Origin: Flavobacteriia bacterium
GTDB taxonomy: Bacteria; Bacteroidota; Bacteroidia; Flavobacteriales; Flavobacteriaceae
Direction: 5' to 3'
Length of the DNA stretch: 32,811 nucleotides
Assembly: GCA_011391075.1 (NCBI GenBank)
Contig: JAABRF010000018.1
Span: forward strand, 1 to 32,811
The notes under the pieces were generated by a model, which saw only the letters and a list, made by a program, of their open reading frames with translations, was not told the DNA's origin and made no database searches. The first letter of the stretch is position 1. Each line of letters begins with the position of its first letter. Shown here piece by piece: positions 26,679 through 32,811 of this stretch. The position numbers and the translations under genes were made by a program.

Positions 26679-27068
26679 ATGGAAGTACCAACCGTAAGAT
26701 ATTCAGACGCCGATTTAGCTGAATTCAGAGCCATTATTGAAGAAAAAGTCAAACAAGCCGAAAAGGACTTGGGATTGCTTCGTAGTGCCTACAAAAACGA
26801 TAGTGATAACGGAACAGACGATACATCACCTACCTTTAAATCCTTTGAGGAAGGTTCGACTACAATGTCCAAAGAAGCCAATGTACAACTCGCTTTACGT
26901 CAAGAAAAATTCATACGTGATTTGAAAAATGCTTTATTGAGAATTGAAAACAAAACCTATGGGGTATGTAGAGAAACAGGCAAACTCATTGAAAAAGAAC
27001 GTTTGAAATTAGTTCCGCATGCCACTTTGAGTATTGAAGCAAAAAACCGTCAATCTTTGATGGGATAA
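26679..27068 (+). CDS. TraR/DksA-family protein lacking the zinc cysteines
   Basis: This is a DksA/TraR-like protein, 129 residues, that would bind in the RNA polymerase secondary channel. Two long helices form a coiled coil (about 10-38 and 60-92) joined by an acidic tip (NDSDNGTDDTSP, about 40-51). The C-terminal zinc-finger region keeps its shape (YGVCRETGKLIEKERLKLVPHATLS), but of the four ligand positions only Cys97 remains; the others are Thr100, Ser118 and Ala121. It should therefore not hold zinc. It follows ileS by 77 bp; in many Flavobacteriia lspA comes next, but here it does not. A TAGATTTG (26622-26629) is a possible -7 element. Confidence 0.9.
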   Translation: MEVPTVRYSDADLAEFRAIIEEKVKQAEKDLGLLRSAYKNDSDNGTDDTSPTFKSFEEGSTTMSKEANVQLALRQEKFIRDLKNALLRIENKTYGVCRETGKLIEKERLKLVPHATLSIEAKNRQSLMG

Positions 27069-27072
27069 TTCG

Positions 27073-27113
27073 AAATTCATCCTTTCTTTTATTTTGAAAG
27101 AAAGGATGAATTT
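27073..27113. terminator. Bidirectional terminator between dksA-like and sensor kinase genes
   Basis: A perfect 17-bp stem (27073-27089 with 27097-27113, starting AAATTCATCC) has a 7-nt loop and a T-run after it. It serves the dksA-like gene and, on the other strand, the kinase gene, whose stop codon overlaps its edge. Confidence 0.9.
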
Positions 27114-28560
27114 ATTTTTTAGGAAATTGAACTGTAAAAACAGTTCCATTGTTGGGTGATGATACAAAACTGATATTTCCTTTATAAGATTCTACAATTC
27201 TTTTTACAATTGCTAATCCCAGTCCCATTCCACTAGATTTGGTAGTGAATTTCGGTTCAAATATCATATTTTTATTTTCTTCTTCAATTCCTTTTCCATT
27301 GTCGGAAACGCTGATGATGACTTGGTCATTGGCTTCTTTTACTTCAATATCAATTTTCGGGTTTTTAGTTTCAGCCAAAGCTTGATTGGAATTGGTTACC
27401 AAATTGGTGATAATTCGAATCAATTGGGTTTGGTCAAACAATGCCATGATTTGAGGCTTTTCACTGTGAAATGAAATATAATTTTCAGAAAAAATATCAA
27501 CGGCCAGTGAAGTGACTTGTACAATGTCAATCAATTCTTTTTGTGGAGTTGGCATCTTGGCAAAATCGGAGAAAGCTGACGCTATGGCGCTCATGGTGTC
27601 GATTTGCTGAATGAGTGTTTGACTAAAATCTTTTATTTTTATATTAATTTCAGGGTCTTTGGGATCAAATTTTCTTTCAAAACTTTGAATGGTCAAACGC
27701 ATTGGGGTCAAGGGATTTTTGATTTCATGTGCTACTTGTTTAGCCATTTCTCGCCAAGCGCTTTCACGTTCACTTGTAGCCAACTTAACAGCATTTTCCT
27801 CCAGTTCTTCCATCATGCCATTGTATGCTTTGATGAGATCATGCAATTCATCGGTGCCACTTTTGATGGTTAATTTTTCATTGATTTTATTTAAACGGGT
27901 CACTTTCATATGTTCTACCACCTTTTTAATAGGGCTAGAAATGACTCTTGAAATATAATAGGCGAGTATGATGGAGAACAAAATTGCAGTGATGAAAACC
28001 AAAGATATTTTCATGAGTAAATCTTCCAATTCTTTTTGATAAAAATCGCTTTTCCCCAAATACGGAATATTGAGAATACCAATAGGCGTAAATTTTTGAT
28101 CATATATATAACTGTAAATGGAAAGGTAATCTTCATTTGCAAACTTTCTGTCTACCATTACTCTGTGATTGATATCATTTTTTAGAGCTTGAACAATATT
28201 TTTAGATATTGGCGTGAGTGTGGAATCAATGGTGAAAGTTGCTCGTGAAGTCTTAAGTAAATTTCCTTCCATGTCATAAAGGCCAATTTCCAAATTGTGC
28301 ACATGCGACATTTCAAATATTTTTTCTTTGAATATAAAAGGTAATTTTTCCGTAATTATGGGAAATGTAGTGTTGTCTAACTGATATTCAATATCTCTTT
28401 TTACAGCACTTTCTTTACGATCCAAGCGGTTTAAATGATAATCTTCAGCTTGATTTCTGTATTGAATGATAGAAACTACGATGATTAAGGCCGAAACAAA
28501 GATGACCAAAAGTAGCATGGAGAGGAATATTCTGGATTGCAGGGTTTTAAACCATTTCAT
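27112..28560 (-). CDS. NtrY-like membrane sensor histidine kinase
   Basis: This is a two-component sensor kinase of 482 residues from the ATG at 28560 (MKWFKTLQSR). A transmembrane helix (about 11-33), an extracytoplasmic sensor region (about 35-183), a second helix (about 184-205) and a HAMP domain (206-260) precede the HisKA domain. The phosphorylated residue is His278 in AHEIKNPLTPMRL. The C-terminal ATPase has NLVTNSNQAL (N box), DNGKGI and GMGLGLAIVK (G boxes). The LTPMRL variant is typical of NtrY-like kinases. No response regulator is next to it, so it is an orphan here. The signal is unknown. Confidence 0.93.
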   Translation of the reverse strand: MKWFKTLQSRIFLSMLLLVIFVSALIIVVSIIQYRNQAEDYHLNRLDRKESAVKRDIEYQLDNTTFPIITEKLPFIFKEKIFEMSHVHNLEIGLYDMEGNLLKTSRATFTIDSTLTPISKNIVQALKNDINHRVMVDRKFANEDYLSIYSYIYDQKFTPIGILNIPYLGKSDFYQKELEDLLMKISLVFITAILFSIILAYYISRVISSPIKKVVEHMKVTRLNKINEKLTIKSGTDELHDLIKAYNGMMEELEENAVKLATSERESAWREMAKQVAHEIKNPLTPMRLTIQSFERKFDPKDPEINIKIKDFSQTLIQQIDTMSAIASAFSDFAKMPTPQKELIDIVQVTSLAVDIFSENYISFHSEKPQIMALFDQTQLIRIITNLVTNSNQALAETKNPKIDIEVKEANDQVIISVSDNGKGIEEENKNMIFEPKFTTKSSGMGLGLAIVKRIVESYKGNISFVSSPNNGTVFTVQFPKK

Positions 28561-28674
28561 TTTGAGCTTGGTATTTGAAATATGTAAAAGTAAAATAAAA
28601 TTAATCAATCCAATCCAACTGTTTCACATTTGTAAGATGATACTCAAGTAAAGTGTTAAAAAGAATGAATAACA

Positions 28675-28703
28675 TTTGGCATTCCGATTTTATAGTATTT
28701 TTG
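28675..28703 (+). promoter_or_regulatory. Promoter of the outer-membrane protein gene
   Basis: TTTG (28675-28678) and TATTTTTG (28696-28703), 17 nt apart, form a full Bacteroidota promoter. The start would be near 28710, leaving a 20-nt leader before the ATG at 28733, so a longer frame starting at 28676 is ruled out. Confidence 0.75.
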
Positions 28704-28732
28704 TGTTTGGTTTTATCAAAAATTATTCCATT

Positions 28733-29257
28733 ATGAAACGATTTTTATTGATTTTAATATTTTTTTCAGGATTTTCAGTACAACTCATTTCGCAAAATGA
28801 GCAGGCAGATAGCACCCGTAGTAAAAATTCCTTTTTTGAAGATGTAGATTTTGGAGGTGGTATCCAGTTGAGTATTGGAAATGGTTATACGGCTGTGGGT
28901 TTATCTCCATCTGCCGTTTACGGTTTTTCAGATCAATGGGCTTCAGGTGTCAGTGTTACTTATTTGTATGTCAATGAAAATCTGTACAATTTTGATTACA
29001 ATATCTATGGTGCTAGTACTTTGGTGCTGTATAATCCCATTGAAGAATTACAACTCAACACAGAATTTGAAATGCTCAATGTACATCAGAAAAATGGGGA
29101 ACAAAAAAACCAATATTGGGTTCCGGCATGGTATGTAGGTGCAGGCTATGCCATCAGCAAGCGAGGTGCTATCGGACTGAGGTATGATATTCTATTTGAT
29201 AAAGATAAAAGTGTGTACCGAGATGCTATAACTCCTTATGTGAAATTTTATTTTTAA
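28733..29257 (+). CDS. Small outer-membrane beta-barrel-like protein
   Basis: This is a 174-residue protein with a signal peptide (MKRFLLILIFFSGF, cut near the SQNEQ stretch) and alternating polar/hydrophobic beta-strand patterns such as GGGIQLSIGNGYTAVGLSPSA and AGYAISKRGAIGLRYDI. The C-terminal residue is Phe (YVKFYF), typical for barrels recognised by BamA. Similar flavobacterial proteins are often mislabelled alpha-ketoglutarate decarboxylase; nothing here supports an enzyme role. The call as an outer-membrane barrel is inference from strand pattern and terminus. It is convergent with the 278-residue unknown gene, with 7 bp between the stops and no terminator. Confidence 0.75.
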   Translation: MKRFLLILIFFSGFSVQLISQNEQADSTRSKNSFFEDVDFGGGIQLSIGNGYTAVGLSPSAVYGFSDQWASGVSVTYLYVNENLYNFDYNIYGASTLVLYNPIEELQLNTEFEMLNVHQKNGEQKNQYWVPAWYVGAGYAISKRGAIGLRYDILFDKDKSVYRDAITPYVKFYF

Positions 29258-29264
29258 GTAAACT

Positions 29265-30101
29265 TTATAAAAACTTCCTTTCAATTAATTGAATCAATCT
29301 TTCTTCGTATTCGATTTTTTCCGACCAATTGTAATCACTTTTTACGATGTTGTTGATAAAATCTTTGGCTTGAGATTCTGTTTCAAAAGAATTGAGTTGA
29401 GATAAAACCCGATTAAAATCGGCGAGATTGCCGTCAAAAAGATGTTTGACAAAAGCAATTCTATCATTGAGACCAATTTGAAGTTGTTGCTGTGAAAGTC
29501 GGTCGTTGAGTGATTTTTTAACCGTATTGATTTTATCGGCGCGTTCAAACATATCAGCAGCGATGTCGGCAGGTATGGATTCACCCATTTCTTCGTCCTT
29601 ACTGATCTGAGGCATACTTTTTTTGATTTCAAACAAAGGTTCGGGAGATTTGATGATTTCTTCTACTATTTCAACCTTTTCTTCTATAAAAAGTTCTGTA
29701 ATTTCGGGTAAATCACGGGTGACAGCAGCTGCTTGATTACCGGCATTTTCCATAATTTGTTTGATGCGATCTTCTACCGAATGAAAAACTTCACCAGGAT
29801 TTTCTCTTTCAGCTACGGGTGTTTCAATTATAGGATCTGGCGTTATTGCTATAGGTTTTGGAACCTCTACAATTGGGATAGGAGTGGTTTCAAATGGAAG
29901 ATCAGTAGGAGCAACCTCGGCAGTTGGAATTTCAATTACTACATCATTTAAAAGGAGTTCCGATTTTTGAAAATGCAACAAAACGCTTTGTTCGTACAAA
30001 GCTCTTGATTTATCGAGAATTTTTTCGGTATCTGCATATAAGCAAAGTTCCACTATTTCAGCAGCTAAATCTTGTACAGTTTGGTTTGAAATTTTGTGCA
30101 T
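29265..30101 (-). CDS. Uncharacterised protein with conserved-looking ends and Pro/Glu linker
   Basis: I do not recognise a named family. The 278-residue protein has three parts. The N-terminal about 1-58 is helical (QTVQDLAAEIVELCLYADTE). A low-complexity linker (about 59-185) is rich in Pro, Glu, Val and Ile. A helical C-terminal domain (about 190-278) contains QLQIGLNDRIAFVKHLFDG, FNRVLSQLNSFETES and YEERLIQLIERKF and looks like a compact folded unit. No signal peptide or membrane helix is present. It is divergent from tdk with overlapping promoter elements around 30142-30165. From memory, similar proteins occur next to tdk in other Flavobacteriia, which is not verified here. Confidence 0.75.
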   Translation of the reverse strand: MHKISNQTVQDLAAEIVELCLYADTEKILDKSRALYEQSVLLHFQKSELLLNDVVIEIPTAEVAPTDLPFETTPIPIVEVPKPIAITPDPIIETPVAERENPGEVFHSVEDRIKQIMENAGNQAAAVTRDLPEITELFIEEKVEIVEEIIKSPEPLFEIKKSMPQISKDEEMGESIPADIAADMFERADKINTVKKSLNDRLSQQQLQIGLNDRIAFVKHLFDGNLADFNRVLSQLNSFETESQAKDFINNIVKSDYNWSEKIEYEERLIQLIERKFL

Positions 30102-30141
30102 AACTTGTTTGAATTTTAACGAGTGACAATGCTTATTTTTT

Positions 30142-30165
30142 TACTTTTGTAAAAGTACAAAATTA
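30142..30165. promoter_or_regulatory. Overlapping divergent promoter elements with a palindrome
   Basis: TACTTTTG (30142-30149, plus strand) is a -7 element for tdk. TAATTTTG (30158-30165, minus strand) is one for the 278-residue gene. Between them TACTTTT-GT-AAAAGTA (30142-30157) is a 7-bp-arm palindrome. The two promoters face away and would compete, so one regulator could act on both. Neither has a good -33 element. Confidence 0.5.
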
Positions 30166-30201
30166 TGTTTAAAGTCCATATTAAACCTTGCACTTTGAAT
30201 A

Positions 30202-30221
30202 TTAAACTTTAAACCCGAAAC
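30202..30221 (+). repeat. TTAAACT heptamer-type repeat before tdk
   Basis: TTAAACTTTAAACCCGAAAC lies 10 nt before the tdk start codon and matches the end of the leader at 9529-9555 at 17 of 20 positions. Confidence 0.55.
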
Positions 30222-30231
30222 CATTTTTGAT

Positions 30232-30825
30232 ATGTTTTTAGAGAATACCGTCAATCACAATGAGCAATTTGGATGGATAGAAGTTATCTGTGGATCTATG
30301 TTTTCGGGGAAAACTGAGGAATTGATCCGACGATTGAAAAGAGCCCAGTTTGCCAAACAACGCGTAGAAATATTTAAACCCGCCATTGATACGAGGTATG
30401 ATGATGTACATGTGGTTTCGCATGATTCCAATCAGATTCGTTCTACGCCGGTACCATCAGCTGAGCAAATCAGGTTATTGACTAGTGAGGTAGATGTAGT
30501 GGGAATAGACGAAGCACAATTTTTTGACGATGAAATCATCCATGTGTGCAATGATTTGGCCAATAGAGGCATCAGGGTGATAGTAGCCGGATTGGACATG
30601 GATTTTATGGGAAAACCTTTCGGACCTATGCCTGCCTTGATGGCAACCGCCGAATACGTCACCAAAGTACATGCAGTTTGTACCCGAACAGGAAATTTGG
30701 CTCATTACAGCCATCGGACTTCACAAAGTAAGGACTTGGTTGTATTGGGTGAAACCGATATTTATGAACCGTTGAGTCGGGCAGCATATTTCAAGGCCAT
30801 GCAGGTCAAACAAGAGCCAAAGTAA
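30232..30825 (+). CDS. tdk: Thymidine kinase (type II), zinc ligands replaced
   Basis: Tdk phosphorylates thymidine (and deoxyuridine) with ATP, feeding dTTP. It is 197 residues, typical for the type II cytosolic enzyme. The P-loop is GSMFSGKT (21-28), and DEAQFF (93-98) holds the catalytic glutamate. The C-terminal lasso has [14 protein letters not shown]. The structural zinc site of the family is mostly gone: of the four ligand positions only Cys150 remains, while 153, 182 and 185 are Thr, Ser and Ala. The remaining segment [18 protein letters not shown] keeps the family shape. alr and mscL follow on the same strand. Confidence 0.95.
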   Translation: MFLENTVNHNEQFGWIEVICGSMFSGKTEELIRRLKRAQFAKQRVEIFKPAIDTRYDDVHVVSHDSNQIRSTPVPSAEQIRLLTSEVDVVGIDEAQFFDDEIIHVCNDLANRGIRVIVAGLDMDFMGKPFGPMPALMATAEYVTKVHAVCTRTGNLAHYSHRTSQSKDLVVLGETDIYEPLSRAAYFKAMQVKQEPK

Positions 30826-30916
30826 TATTTTTTTAGCCTCCTTTTTAGTGTAAAATTTATTCTTTGAATGATTTAAAATGATAAGTTTTTCAAAGAATGT
30901 ATAGATAATTCAAGTG

Positions 30917-32020
30917 ATGGATCAACCTTATGGAACCTATTTGAGTGTCAATCTCAAAGCATTGGTTCACAATTATAATTTTATCAAATCTCAGTTGCAA
31001 AAACCAACTCAGGTTTTGGCTGTTATCAAGGCATTTGCTTATGGACATGAGTCGGTGGGAATTGCCAAGAAATTGGAACAAGAAGGGATCGCCTATTTTG
31101 CGGTGGCTTATGTTGCCGAAGGAATCACGTTGCGAAAAGCAGGAATCAAAACGCCCATATTAGTTTTACATCCGCAAATTATAGATGTGGAAGCGTGTTT
31201 GCAATACCAATTGGAACCCAATATTTACAGCTTTAAATTGTTGGAAATTTTCCAAAGTCAATTGAAAACCAAAGGAAAAAAATTATTTAAAATTCATTTA
31301 AAATTCAATACAGGATTGAATCGTTTGGGTTTTAAAAGAACGGATATTTCCCATTTGATGGCACAAATCAAGCAAGATGACACCTTAAAAATACAATCTG
31401 TTTTTTCGCATTTGGTAGCCAGTGAAGATCACGATTTGAAGGCATTTACCTTGGGACAAATAGCGCAGTATACAGAAATTGTCGGGGATATTCAAAAAGA
31501 AATTACCTATCCTTTTATTCGACATTTGGCCAATACTTCGGGAACTTTAAACTATCCGGAAGCGCATTTTGATATGGTGCGAACAGGGATTGGATTGTAT
31601 GGCTATGGCAATGAAGACAAGTGGACGAATCAATTGCAAAACGTAGGTTCATTGTATTCGGTAATTACCCAGATTCATACCATTCAAGCCGGAGAATCGG
31701 TGGGTTATAACAGAGGTTTTATTGCTGAAAAGACTGTTAGGACCGCCACTATTCCATTGGGACATGCCGATGGAATTCCGCGAACATGGGGCAAAGGAAA
31801 AGGATTTATAGGGATCAATGGGAAGAAAGCGCCTTTGTTGGGGAATGTGTGTATGGACATGATTATGGTCGATGTGACCGACATTTCATGTGAAGAAGGC
31901 GATGCTGTACAAGTATTTGATAATCAAAAAACGGTTGAGGAAATTGCAGAGAATGTAGGTACTATTTCCTATGAATTGTTGACTGCGATTTCGCAAAGAG
32001 TACCCAGAATTGTTATTTAA
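30917..32020 (+). CDS. alr: Alanine racemase (PLP-dependent)
   Basis: Alr converts L- to D-alanine for peptidoglycan. From the ATG at 30917 it has 367 residues; a GTG at 30914 adds only one residue. The PLP lysine lies in AVIKAFAYGHES (Lys38); the usual form is VKANAYGHG, so the Asn-to-Phe change next to it is notable. The second catalytic tyrosine is in SVGYNRGF, and later segments GHADGIPRTWGKGKG and GNVCMDMIMVDVTD are family-like. This gene is free-standing, unlike the murF-alr fusion found in some Bacteroidota. tdk lies 91 bp upstream, and the mscL promoter overlaps the 3' end. Confidence 0.96.
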   Translation: MDQPYGTYLSVNLKALVHNYNFIKSQLQKPTQVLAVIKAFAYGHESVGIAKKLEQEGIAYFAVAYVAEGITLRKAGIKTPILVLHPQIIDVEACLQYQLEPNIYSFKLLEIFQSQLKTKGKKLFKIHLKFNTGLNRLGFKRTDISHLMAQIKQDDTLKIQSVFSHLVASEDHDLKAFTLGQIAQYTEIVGDIQKEITYPFIRHLANTSGTLNYPEAHFDMVRTGIGLYGYGNEDKWTNQLQNVGSLYSVITQIHTIQAGESVGYNRGFIAEKTVRTATIPLGHADGIPRTWGKGKGFIGINGKKAPLLGNVCMDMIMVDVTDISCEEGDAVQVFDNQKTVEEIAENVGTISYELLTAISQRVPRIVI

Positions 32021-32039
32021 CAATAAAATTGTACTTTTG
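32010..32039 (+). promoter_or_regulatory. Promoter of mscL
   Basis: TTG (32010-32012), a 19-nt spacer and TACTTTTG (32032-32039) give a full Bacteroidota promoter. The -33 element lies inside the end of alr, so mscL can be expressed independently. The predicted start leaves a leader of about 23 nt. Confidence 0.8.
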
Positions 32040-32068
32040 TTACATATTAATTTTAAACCCAAATATTT

Positions 32069-32473
32069 ATGTTGAAAGAATTCAAAAATTTTATCATGAC
32101 AGGAAATGTCATTGAGTTTGCTGTAGCCGTAATCATGGCTGGTGCAGTAGGAGCTGTTGTTACAGGATTTGTGAACGATATTGCGATGCCACTTGTGGGA
32201 TACATCTCTGGTGGAGTAGATTTTTCTGATTTGAAAATTGTATTATCGGATGCTATTGCAGCTTCAGAAGGTATTGAAGCAAAACCTGAAGTAGCTATCA
32301 GATGGGGAGCTTGGGTCAATACTTTAGTAAATTTAGTGATCATAGGATTTGTCATGTTTATGATAATCAAAGCTTACAACAAAATGAAGAAACCCGTTGA
32401 AGCACCAGCACCGGCAGGACCTACAGACAATGATTTATTGGCAGAAATCAGAGATTTGTTAAAAAAGAAATAG
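32069..32473 (+). CDS. mscL: Large-conductance mechanosensitive channel
   Basis: MscL is the large tension-gated channel that releases solutes on osmotic downshock. It is 134 residues, the usual length. The N-terminal helix MLKEFKNFIMTGNVIEFAVAVIMAGA leads into the first membrane helix, with the conserved GFVNDIAMPLVGYISGG loop after it. The second helix (about 92-112, VNLVIIGFVMFMIIKAYNK) is followed by a Pro/Ala-rich stretch (PVEAPAPAGPT) and the C-terminal helical bundle ending LLAEIRDLLKKK. A terminator follows. Confidence 0.97.
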   Translation: MLKEFKNFIMTGNVIEFAVAVIMAGAVGAVVTGFVNDIAMPLVGYISGGVDFSDLKIVLSDAIAASEGIEAKPEVAIRWGAWVNTLVNLVIIGFVMFMIIKAYNKMKKPVEAPAPAGPTDNDLLAEIRDLLKKK

Positions 32474-32493
32474 ATTTTAATTTTTAATAGCCT

Positions 32494-32525
32494 AACCCGA
32501 ACTTGATTAAAGTTCGGGTTTTTTT
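32494..32525 (+). terminator. Terminator after mscL
   Basis: A perfect 11-bp stem (32494-32504 with 32510-32520, AACCCGAACTT/AAGTTCGGGTT), a 5-nt loop and a T-run form a classic Rho-independent terminator 21 nt after the mscL stop. Confidence 0.93.
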
Positions 32526-32544
32526 ATGGATAGGCAAATAAAAG

Positions 32545-32574
32545 TTGCGAGGAATAAAAAATATAGTATCTTTG
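32545..32574 (+). promoter_or_regulatory. Promoter of tRNA-fMet
   Basis: TTG (32545-32547), a 19-nt spacer and TATCTTTG (32567-32574) match the consensus fully. The -7 element ends 11 nt before the tRNA 5' end. Confidence 0.85.
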
Positions 32575-32585
32575 CAGTCCAATAT

Positions 32586-32658
32586 CGCGGGATGGAGCAG
32601 TAGGCAGCTCGCTGGGCTCATAACCCAGAGGTCACAGGTTCGAGTCCTGTTCCCGCTA
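32586..32658 (+). tRNA. Initiator tRNA-fMet(CAT)
   Basis: A 73-nt tRNA with anticodon CAT. The anticodon stem CTGGG/CCCAG ends in three consecutive G-C pairs, the mark of initiator tRNAs. The first base pair is mismatched (C1 against U72), also an initiator trait, with discriminator A. The T-loop GTTCGAGTC is intact. CCA is not encoded. A promoter and a terminator flank it. Confidence 0.93.
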
Positions 32659-32665
32659 CGAATTT

Positions 32666-32693
32666 AGAGGTTCTTTTTAAGAACCTCTTTTTT
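32666..32693 (+). terminator. Terminator after tRNA-fMet
   Basis: A 10-bp stem (AGAGGTTCTT at 32666-32675 with 32679-32688) and a T-run lie 7 nt after the tRNA. It directly precedes the repeat array. Confidence 0.85.
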
Positions 32694-32811
32694 GTTGGGG
32701 CGAATTGCATTCGCCCTTTTCGAATCGTTGGGGCGAATTGCATTCGCCCTTTTCGAATCGTTGGGGCGAATGGCATTCGCCCTTTTCTTATTGTTGGGGC
32801 GAATTGCATTC
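32694..32811. repeat. 33-bp tandem hairpin repeats, cut by the window end
   Basis: Three complete units (32694-32726, 32727-32759, 32760-32792) and a partial fourth are exactly 33 bp each. Every unit contains a perfect 8-bp inverted repeat, GGGCGAAT and ATTCGCCC, around a 3-nt loop (TGC, or GGC in unit 3), followed by a C/T-rich spacer. Unit 3 also differs in the last bases (CTTATT for CGAATC). The base composition is far more GC-rich than the surroundings. The array continues past the edge. Confidence 0.9.

Noticed and set aside
28561-28608. Longer N-terminus of the sensor kinase from 28608
   Set aside because: It would add 16 residues with no family precedent. MKWFKTLQSR at 28560 gives a normal start before the first membrane helix.
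32618-32809. Reading frame on the minus strand encoding an 11-residue repeat (MQFAPTIRKGR type) and ending in GLEPVTSGL
   Set aside because: It is an artefact of the 33-bp repeat and the antisense of tRNA-fMet; the ending is the well-known translation of tRNA sequence.
32694-32811. Possible CRISPR array at the right edge
   Set aside because: The whole 33-bp unit repeats with almost no variable spacer, and no cas gene is nearby. It is a tandem repeat, not repeat-spacer units.

Overview
The window looks like a chromosomal segment of a Bacteroidota organism, most likely Flavobacteriia. The DNA is AT-rich. Many genes are preceded by the Bacteroidota-type promoter (TTG, about 17-19 nt, TAnnTTTG) and ribosome-binding sites are weak. 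Family-level markers agree: an eukaryote-like IleRS, a PID-CTERM-like small protein, PD40-OmpA envelope proteins, and the DUF177-rpmF-fabH-accB-accC gene order. No plasmid, phage, integron, insertion sequence, CRISPR array or rRNA was seen. This is mostly ordinary core genome.

Layout. 1-5112 is a leftward block for fatty-acid and vitamin synthesis: pdxA, then DUF177-rpmF, then fabH-accB-accC after a terminator and a possible promoter of its own. 5288-6088 is a sparse stretch with a tiny PID-CTERM-like secreted protein, about 500 bp of near-empty DNA and tRNA-Leu(TAG). 6254-10366 runs rightward: an EamA transporter, yicC-gmk-nadD (RNA turnover, GMP and NAD metabolism) and a TIGR00266/AIM24 protein. 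10382-14574 runs leftward: a Tat-type DUF1501 protein with its DUF1800 partner under their own promoter, then map with a methyltransferase. 14851-18367 holds a CoA-transferase, an Alvin-type ferredoxin, an MscS channel and a membrane zinc peptidase, separated by bidirectional terminators.

18616-27068 runs rightward: type I asparaginase, two tandem PD40-OmpA cell-wall-anchored envelope proteins, ileS and a dksA/traR-like gene. 27112-30101 has an NtrY-like orphan sensor kinase, a small outer-membrane protein and an unknown conserved-looking protein. 30232-32658 has tdk, alr, mscL and initiator tRNA-fMet. The right edge enters a 33-bp tandem array of hairpin-forming repeats.

The most interesting observations are: the GxHH version of the class I HIGH motif in IleRS, a form linked to very high mupirocin resistance; the same CxxT/SxxA replacement of zinc ligands in two unrelated proteins, DksA-like and Tdk; the 33-bp hairpin repeats after tRNA-fMet; heptameric tandem repeats placed in the map promoter and in two gene leaders; and a palindrome at the expected fabH transcription start. 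I did not find a convincing new multi-gene system. The best uncharacterised protein candidates are the DUF1800/DUF1501 pair and the 278-residue protein divergent from tdk.
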